Positions 55,901 through 64,000 of a DNA stretch of 64,000 nucleotides are shown here, in pieces (within the stretch, counting starts at the first letter, position 1; every line of letters begins with the position of its first letter). The position numbers were made by a program, and so were the translations under genes. The stretch is from Synanceia verrucosa (taxonomy: Eukaryota > Chordata > Actinopteri > Perciformes > Synanceiidae), in NCBI GenBank assembly GCA_029721515.1, contig CM056570.1, positions 415,001-479,000 of the forward strand, in the 5' to 3' direction. The notes below the pieces were generated by a model. That model searched no databases, was not told where the DNA came from, and saw only the letters and a program-made list of their open reading frames with translations.

Positions 55901-58900
55901 TTTTTTAAAAAGTGGTCAGACTATAGTCTGTCAAAAGTAAAAAAAAATGTCACGTCATAAAATGTCATAAAAAGTCCTCAAAATGTGTTTTTATAGTGTG
56001 TTGAATGATTTTAGAATAAAAAAAAGTGGTGAAAAAAACATTTTATAGGACATCAAAATTTTTAAAAAATGGTCATACTATAGTATGTCAAAAAATGTCA
56101 CGTCAGAAAATATAAAAAATCCTCAAAATGTGTTTTTATAGCGTGTTGAATGATTTTAGAATGAAAAAAGTGGTGAAAAAACATTTTATAGGATGTCAAA
56201 AATTTAAAAAATGGTCATACTATAGTCTGTCAAAAAAGTCAAAAAATGTCACGTCAGAAAATGTCATAAAAAGTCATAAAAAGTTCTCAAAATGTGTTTT
56301 TATAGTGTATTGAATGATTTTAGAATGAAAAAAGTGTTGAAAAAAACATTTTATAGGATGTCAAAAACTTAAAAAAAGTGGTCATACTATAGTATGTCAA
56401 AAAAGTCAAAAAATGTCACGTCAGAAAATGTCATAAAAAGTCATAAAAAGTTCTCAAAATGTGTATTTATAGTGTGTTGAATGATTTTAGAATGAAAAAA
56501 GTGGTGAAAAAACATTTGATAGGATGTCAAAAATTTAAAAAAATGGTCATACTATAGTATGTCAAAAGTAAAAAAAAGTCACGTCAGAAAATGTCATAAA
56601 AAGTCATAAAAAGTTCTCAAAATGTGTTTTTATAGTTTGTTGAATGATTTTAGAATGAAAAAATGTGGTGAAAAAAAAAAATTTTATTGGATGTCAAAAA
56701 TTAAAAAAAAATGGTCATACTATAGTATGTCAAAAAAGTCAAAAAATATCCCGTCGGAAAATGTCATAAAAAGTCCTCAAAATGTGTTTTTATAGTGTTG
56801 AATGATTTTAGAATAAAAAAAGTGGTGAAAAAAACATTTTTAAGGACATCAATTTTTTTAAAAAATGGTCATACTATAGTATGTCAAAAGTAAAAAAAAT
56901 GTACTGTCAAAAAATGTCATAAAAAGTCATAAAAAGTTCTCAAAATGTGTTTTTATAGTGTGTTGAATGATTTTAGAATGAAAAAAGTGTTGAAAAAAAC
57001 ATTTTATAGGACATGAATTTTTTTAAAAAATGGTCATACTATAGTATGTCAAAAAAGTCAAAAAATTTCACGTCAGAAAATGTCATAAAAAGTCCTCAAA
57101 ATGTGTTTTTATAGTGTGTTGAATGATTTTAGATTGAAAAAAGTGGTGAAAAAAACATTTTATAGGATGTCAAAAATTTAAAAAAAAGGTCATACTATAG
57201 TATGTCAAAAAAGTCAAAAAATGTCACGTCAAAAAATGTCATAAAAAGTTCTCAAAATGTGTTTTTATAGTGTGTTGAATGATTTTAGAATGAAAAAAGT
57301 GGTGAAAAAACATTTGATAGGACATCAATTTTTTTAAAAAGTGGTCATACTATAGTATGTCAAAAGTAAAAAAAAATGTCACGTCATAAAATGTCATAAA
57401 AAGTCCTCAAAATGTGTTTTTATAGTGTGTTGAATGATTTTAGAATAAAAAAAGTGGTGAAAAAAAGATTTTATAGGACATCAAAATTTTTAAAAAATGG
57501 TCATACTATAGTATGTCAAAAAATGTCACGTCAGAAAATATAAAAAATCCTCAAAATGTGTTTTTATAGCGTGTTGAATGATTTTAGAATGAAAAAAGTG
57601 GTGAAAAAACATTTTATAGGATGTCAAAAATTTTAAAAAGTGGTCATACTATAGAATGTCAAAAGTAACAAAAAATGTCACGTCAGAAAATGTCATAAAA
57701 AGTCCTCAAAATGTGTTTTTAGTGTGTCGAGTGATTTTAGAATGAAAAAAGTGGTGAGAAAAACATTTTATAGGATGTCAAAAATTTTAAAAAGTAGTCA
57801 TACTATAGTATGTCAAAAAAGTCAAAAAATGTCACGTCAGAAAATGTCATAAAAAGTCCTCAAAATGTGTTTTTATAGTGTGTTGAATGATTTTAGAATG
57901 AAAAAAGTGGTGAAAAAAACATTTTATAGGATGTCAAAAATTTAAAAAAAAAGGTCATACTATAGTATGTCAAAAAAGTCAAAAAATGTCACGTCAGAAA
58001 ATATCATAAAAAATCCTCAAAATGTGTTTTTATAGTGTGTTGAATGATTATAGAATGAAAAAAGTGGTGAGAAAAACATTTTATAGGATGTCAGAAATTT
58101 TAAAAAATGGTCATACTATAGTATGTCAAAAAAGTCAAAAAATGTCACGTCAGAAAATGTCATAAAAAGTCATAAAAAGTTCTCAAAATGTGTTTTTATA
58201 GTGTATTGAATGATTTTAGAATGAAAAAAGTGTTGAAAAAAACATTTTATAGGATGTCAAAAATTTTAAAAATGGTCATACTATAGTATGTCAAAAAAGT
58301 CAAAAAATGTCACGTCAGAAAATATCATAAAAAATCCTCAAAATGTGTTTTTATAGTGTATTGAGTGATTTTAGAATGAAAAAAGTGGTGAGAAAAACAT
58401 TTTATAGGATGTCAAAAATTTTAAAAAAAATGGACATACTATAGTATGTCGAAAATGTCAAAAAATGTCACGTCAGAAAATATCATAAAAAGTACTCAAA
58501 ATGTGTTTTAATAGTGTGTTGAATTATTTTAGAATGAAAAAAGTGTTGAGAAAAACATTTTATAGGATGTCAAAAATTTTAAAAAAATGGTCATACTATA
58601 GTATGTCAAAAAAGTCAAAAAATGTCACGTCAGAAAATGTCATGAAAAGTCGTAAAAAGTTCTCAAAATGTGTATTTATAGTGTGTTGAATGATTTTAGA
58701 ATGAAAAAAGTGTTGAAAAAAACATTTTATAGGATGTCAAAAATTTTAAAAATGGTCATACTATAGTATGTCAAAAAAGTCAAAAAATGTCACGTCAGAA
58801 AATATCATAAAAAATCCTCAAAATGTGTTTTTATAGTGTATTGAGTGATTTTAGAATGAAAAAAGTGGTGAGAAAAACATTTTATAGGATGTCAAAAATT

Positions 58901-61900
58901 TTAAAAAAAATGGTCATACTATACTATGTCAAAAAAGTCAAAAAATGTCACGTCAGAAAATATCATAAAAAGTCCTCAAAATGTGTTTTAATAGTGTGTT
59001 GAATTATTTTAGAATGAAAAAAGTGTTGAGAAAAACATTTTATAGGATGTCAAAAATTTTAAAAAGTGGTCATACTATAGTATGTCAAAAAAGTCAAAAA
59101 ATGTCACGTCAGAAAATGTCATAAAAAGTCCTCAAAATGTGTTTTTATAGTGTGCTGAGTGATTTTAGAATGAAAAAAGTGTTGAGAAAAACATTTTATA
59201 GGATGTCAAAAATTTTAAAAAAATGGTCATACTATAGTATGTCAAAAAAGTCAAAAAATGTCACGTCAGAAAATGTCATGAAAAGTCGTAAAAAGTTCTC
59301 AAAATGTGTATTTATAGTGTGTTGAATGATTTTAGAATGAAAAAAGTGGTGAGAAAAACATTTTATAGGATGTCAAAAATTTTAAAAAGTGGTCATACTA
59401 TAGTATGTCAAAAAAGTCAAAAAATGTCACGTCAGAAAATATCATAAAAAATCCTCAAAATGTGTTTTTATAGTGTATTGAGTGATTTTAGAATGAAAAA
59501 AGTGGTGAGAAAAACATTTTATAGGATGTCAAAAATTTTAAAAAAAATGGTCATACTATACTATGTCAAAAAAGTCAAAAAATGTCACGTCAGAAAATAT
59601 CATAAAAAGTCCTCAAAATGTGTTTTAATAGTGTGTTGAATTATTTTAGAACGAAAAAAGTGTTGAGAAAAACATTTTATAGGATGTCAAAAATTTTAAA
59701 AAGTGGTCATACTATAGTATGTCAAAAAAGTCAAAAAATGTCACGTCAGAAAATGTCATAAAAAGTCCTCAAAATGTGTTTTTATAGTGTGCTGAGTGAT
59801 TTTAGAATGAAAAAAGTGTTGAGAAAAACATTTTATAGGATGTCAAAAATTTTAAAAAAATGGTCATACTATAGTATGTCAAAAAAGTCAAAAAATGTCA
59901 CGTCAGAAAATGTCATGAAAAGTCGTAAAAAGTTCTCAAAATGTGTATTTATAGTGTGTTGAATGATTTTAGAATGAAAAAAGTGTTGAGAAAAACGTTT
60001 TATAGGATGTCAAAAATTTTAAAAAGTGGTCATACTATAGTATGTCAAAAGTAAAAAAAAGTCATGTCAAAAAATGTCATAAAAAGTCATAAAAAAATCT
60101 AAAAATGTGTTTTTACAGTGTGTTGAATGATTTTAGAATGAAAAAAGTGGTGAAAAAAACATTTTATAGGACATCAAAATTTTTAAAAAATGGTCATACT
60201 ATAGTATGTCAAAAAAGTCAAAAAAGTCACGTCAGAAAATATCATAAAAAGTCGTAAAAAGTTCTCAAAATGTGTATTTATAGTGTGTTGAATGATTTTA
60301 GAATGAAAAAAGTGGTGAAAAAAACATTTTATAGGACATCAAAATTTTTAAAAAATGGTCATACTATAGTATGTCAAAAAAGTCAAAAAATGTCACGTCA
60401 GAAAATGTCATAAAAAGTCCTCAAAATGTGTTTTTATAGTGTGCTGAGTGATTTTAGAATGAAAAAAGTGTTGAGAAAAACATTTTATAGGATGTCAAAA
60501 ATTTTAAAAAGTGGTCATACTATAGTATGTCAAAAAAGTCAAAAAATGTCACGTCAGAAAATATCATAAAAAATCCTCAAAATGTGTTTTTATAGTGTAT
60601 TGAGTGATTTTAGAATGAAAAAAGTGGTGAGAAAAACATTTTATAGGATGTCAAAAATTTTAAAAAAAATGGTCATACTATACTATGTCAAAAAAGTCAA
60701 AAAATGTCACGTCAGAAAATATCATAAAAAGTCCTCAAAATGTGTTTTAATAGTGTGTTGAATTATTTTAGAATGAAAAAGTGTTGAGAAAAACATTTTA
60801 TAGGATGTCAAAATTTTAAAAAGTGGTCATACTATAGTATGTCAAAAAGTCAAAAATGTCACGTCAGAAAATGTCATAAAAAGTCCTCAAAATGTGTTTT
60901 TATAGTGTGCTGAGTGATTTTAGAATGAAAAAAGTGTTGAGAAAAACATTTTATAGGATGTCAAAAATTTTAAAAAAATGGTCATACTATAGTATGTCAA
61001 AAAAGTCAAAAAATGTCACGTCAGAAAATGTCATGAAAAGTCGTAAAAAGTTCTCAAAATGTGTATTTATAGTGTGTTGAATGATTTTAGAATGAAAAAA
61101 GTGTTGAGAAAAACGTTTTATAGGATGTCAAAAATTTTAAAAAGTGGTCATACTATAGTATGTCAAAAGTAAAAAAAAGTCATGTCAAAAAATGTCATAA
61201 AAAGTCATAAAAAAATCTAAAAATGTGTTTTTACAGTGTGTTGAATGATTTTAGAATGAAAAAAGTGGTGAAAAAAACATTTTATAGGACATCAAAATTT
61301 TTAAAAAATGGTCATACTATAGTATGTCAAAAAAGTCAAAAAATGTCACGTCAGAAAATATCATAAAAAGTCGTAAAAAGTTCTCAAAATGTGTATTTAT
61401 AGTGTGTTGAATGATTTTAGAATGAAAAAAAGTGGTGAAAAAAAACATTTGATAGGATGTCAAAAATTTTAAAAATGGTCATACTATAGTCTGTCAAAAA
61501 AGTCAAAAAATGTCACGTCAGAAAATGTCATAAAAAGTCCTCAAAATGTGTTTTTATAGTGTGTTGAATGATTTTAGAATGAAAAAAGTGGTGAAAAAAC
61601 ATTTTATAGGATGTCAAAAATTTAAAAAAATGGTCATACTATAGTATGTCAAAAAAGTCAAAAAATGTCACGTCAGAAAATGTCATAAAAAGTCCTCAAA
61701 ATGTGTTTTTATAGTGTGTTGAATGATTTTAGAATGAAAAAAGTGGTGAGAAAAACATTTTAAAGGACATCAATTTTTTTAAAAAATGGTCATACTATAG
61801 TCTGTCAAAAAAGTCAAAAAATGTCACGTCAGAAAATGTCATAAAAAGTCATAAAAAGTTCTCAAAATGTGTATTTATAGTGTGTTGAATGATTTTAGAA

Positions 61901-64000
61901 TGAAAAAGTGGTGAAAAAACATTTTATAGGATGTCAAAAATTTAAAAAAATGGTCATACTATAGTCTGTCAAAAAAGTCAAAAAATGTCACGTCAGAAAA
62001 TGTCATAAAAAGTCATAAAAAGTTCTCAAAATGTGTATTTATAGTGTTTTTAATTATTTTATAATTAAAAAGTTGTTAAAAAAAATTTTATAGTATGTCA
62101 AAAATTTAAAAAAATGGTCATAATATAGTATGTAAAAAGTAAAAAAAAGTCACGTCATAAAATGTCATAAAAAGTCATAAAAAGTTCTCAAAATGTGTTT
62201 TTATAGTGTATTGAATGATTTTAGAATGAAAAAAGTGTTGAAAAACATTTTATAGGATGTCAAAACTTAAAAAGTGGTCATACTATAGTATGTCAAAAAG
62301 TCAAAATGTCACGTCAGAAAATGTCATAAAAGTCATAAAAAGTTCTCAAAATGTGTATTTATAGTGTGTTGAATGATTTTAGAATGAATAAAGTTGTGAA
62401 AAACATTTGATAGGATGTCAAAAATTTAAAAAAATGGTCATACTATAGTATGTCAAAAGTAAAAAAAAGTCACGTCAGAAAATGTCATAAAAAGTCATAA
62501 AAAGTTCTCAAAATGTGTTTTTATAGTTTGTTGTATGATTTTAGAATGAAAAAATGTGGTGAAAAAAAAAAATTTTTATTGGATGTCAAAAATTAAAAAA
62601 AAATGGTCATACTATAGTATGTCAAAAAAGTCAAAAAATATCCCGTCGGAAAAAGTCATAAAAAGTCCTCAAAATGTGTTTTTATAGTGTTGAATGATTT
62701 TAGAATAAAAAACGTGGTGAAAAAAACATTTTTAAGGACATCAATTTTTTTAAAAAGTGGTCATACTATAGTATGTCAAAAGTAAAAAAAAGTCATGTCA
62801 AAAAATGTCATAAAAAGTCATAAAAATGTGTTTTTATAGTGTGCTGAGTGATTTTAGAATGAAAAAAGTGGTGAGAAAAACATTTTATAGGACATCAAAA
62901 TTTTTAAAAAATGGTCATACTATAGTATGTCAAAAAGTCAAAAATGTCACGTCAGAAAATATCATAAAAAGTCAAAAGTTCCTCAAAATGTGTTTTTATA
63001 GTGTGTTGAATGATTTTAGAATGAAAAAGTGGTGAAAAACATTTTATAGGATGTCAAAATTTAAAAAAGGTCATACTATAGTATGTCAAAAGTAAAAAAA
63101 ATGTCACGTCATAAAATGTCAGAAAAAGTCCTCAAAATGTGTTTTTATAGTGTGTTGAATGATTTTAGAATAAAAAAAGTGGTGAAAAAAACATTTTATA
63201 GGACATCAAAATTTTTAAAAAATGGTCATACTATAGTATGTCAAAAAATGTCACGTCAGAAAATATAAAAAATCCTCAAAATGTGTTTTTATAGCGTGTT
63301 GAATGATTTTAGAATGAAAAAAGTGGTGAAAAAACATTTTATAGGATGTCAAAAATTTAAAAAAAAAGGTCATACTATAGTATGTCAAAAGTAAAAAAAA
63401 ATGTCACGTCATAAAATGTCATAAAAAGTCCTCAAAATGTGTTTTTATAGTGTGTTGAATGATTTTAGAATAAAAAAAGTGGTGAAAAAAACATTTTATA
63501 GGACATCAACAGTTTTAAAAAATGGTCATACTATAGTATGTCAAAAAAGTCAAAAAATGTCACGTCAGAAAATATAAAAAATCCTCAAAATGTGTTTTTA
63601 TAGCGTGTTGAATGATTTTAGAATGAAAAAAGTGGTGAAAAAACATTTTATAGGATGTCAAAAATTTAAAAAAAAGGTCATACTATAGTATGTCAAAAAA
63701 GTCAAAAAATGTCACGTCAGAAAATGTCATAAAAAATCATAAAAAGTTCTCAAAATGTGTTTTTATAGTGTATTGAATTATTTTAGAATGAAAAAAGTGT
63801 TGAAAAAAACATTTTATAAGATGTCAAAAATTTAAAAAAAGTGGTCATACTATAGTATGTCAAAAAAGTCAAAAAATGTCACGTCGGAAAATGTCATAAA
63901 AAATCCTCAAAATGTGTTTTTATAGTGTATTGAGTGATTTTAGAATGAAAAAAGTGGTGAGAAAAACATTTTATAGGATGTCAAAAATTTTAAAAATGGT
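52990..64000 (+). repeat. 159-bp AT-rich satellite with higher-order structure, runs off the right edge
   Basis: About 69 monomers of about 159 bp. Each has, in order, GGTCATACTATAGTATGTC, A-rich GTCAAAAAATGTCACGTCAG, AAATGTCATAAAAAGTC, TCAAAATGTGTTTTTATAGT, a GTGTTGAATGATTTTAGAATG block, GTGGTGAAAAAA and CATTTTATAGGATGTCAAAA. Monomer subtypes recur in fixed order, for example a four-monomer set repeating every 636-637 bp between 58,500 and 60,100. The first two or three monomers (52,990-53,300) are the most diverged. Short frames of about 60 residues repeated through the array are repeat-derived. Confidence 0.97.

Noticed and set aside
56128..63268. Repeated frames of 60-69 residues beginning MCFYSVL
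   Set aside because: The same piece of the 159-bp satellite monomer each time. No splice or start context, and no independent conservation.
52990..64000. CRISPR-like array of regular repeats
   Set aside because: There are no unique spacers: the whole 159-bp unit repeats. The host is a vertebrate.

Overview
The window is vertebrate, almost certainly teleost fish, nuclear DNA. The genes are split by short GT-AG introns, polyadenylation signals are vertebrate-like, a tRNA-derived SINE is present in three copies, and five genes can be rebuilt exon by exon as clear orthologues of vertebrate genes. No bacterial, phage or plasmid features are present. The species cannot be named from the sequence.

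Layout: 1-300 is a CpG-rich, CCAAT-containing stretch that may be the promoter of a gene lying to the left. From 300 to 15.7 kb there is no recognisable gene. That stretch holds a 16/17-bp minisatellite (1.8-3.6 kb), a 33-bp satellite of about 178 copies (4.75-10.6 kb), a TATAG-type pentanucleotide field (11.96-13.7 kb) and three SINE copies with intact target-site duplications. Allantoicase (allc, minus strand, 11 exons) occupies 15,731-20,122. It is head-to-head with taf1b (plus strand, 21.0-30.3 kb), whose 5' end lies in a gap of exactly 500 N. After a 6-kb intergenic stretch with a 41-bp minisatellite and a Harbinger-like MITE come klf11 (36.57-40.53 kb), rrm2 (43.05-46.28 kb) and a tandem-repeat galectin of the galectin-8 type (lgals8, 47.36-52.20 kb), all on the plus strand. 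From about 52,990 to the right edge the window is one AT-rich satellite with a monomer of about 159 bp and visible higher-order structure.

The genes do not form a pathway. ALLC acts in urate breakdown, TAF1B in RNA polymerase I initiation, KLF11 is a TGF-beta-responsive repressor, RRM2 makes dNTPs, and galectin-8 binds beta-galactosides. Human TAF1B, KLF11 and RRM2 also lie close together on 2p25, so part of this is conserved synteny.

The most unusual property is tandem-repeat load: by a rough sum of the arrays listed, nearly half of the window is tandem repeat. Arrays fill whole introns (allc intron 6, taf1b intron before 27,626, klf11 intron 1) and press against splice sites. The points most worth a second look are: the higher-order, palindrome-centred 159-bp satellite and its inverted relatives inside lgals8 intron 6; a 48-bp duplication in taf1b that copies the 3' splice site; and an in-frame Q/N-rich open stretch upstream of the allc start. 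The long open frames in the 33-bp, TATAG, trinucleotide and TC arrays are repeat artefacts and are not called as genes.
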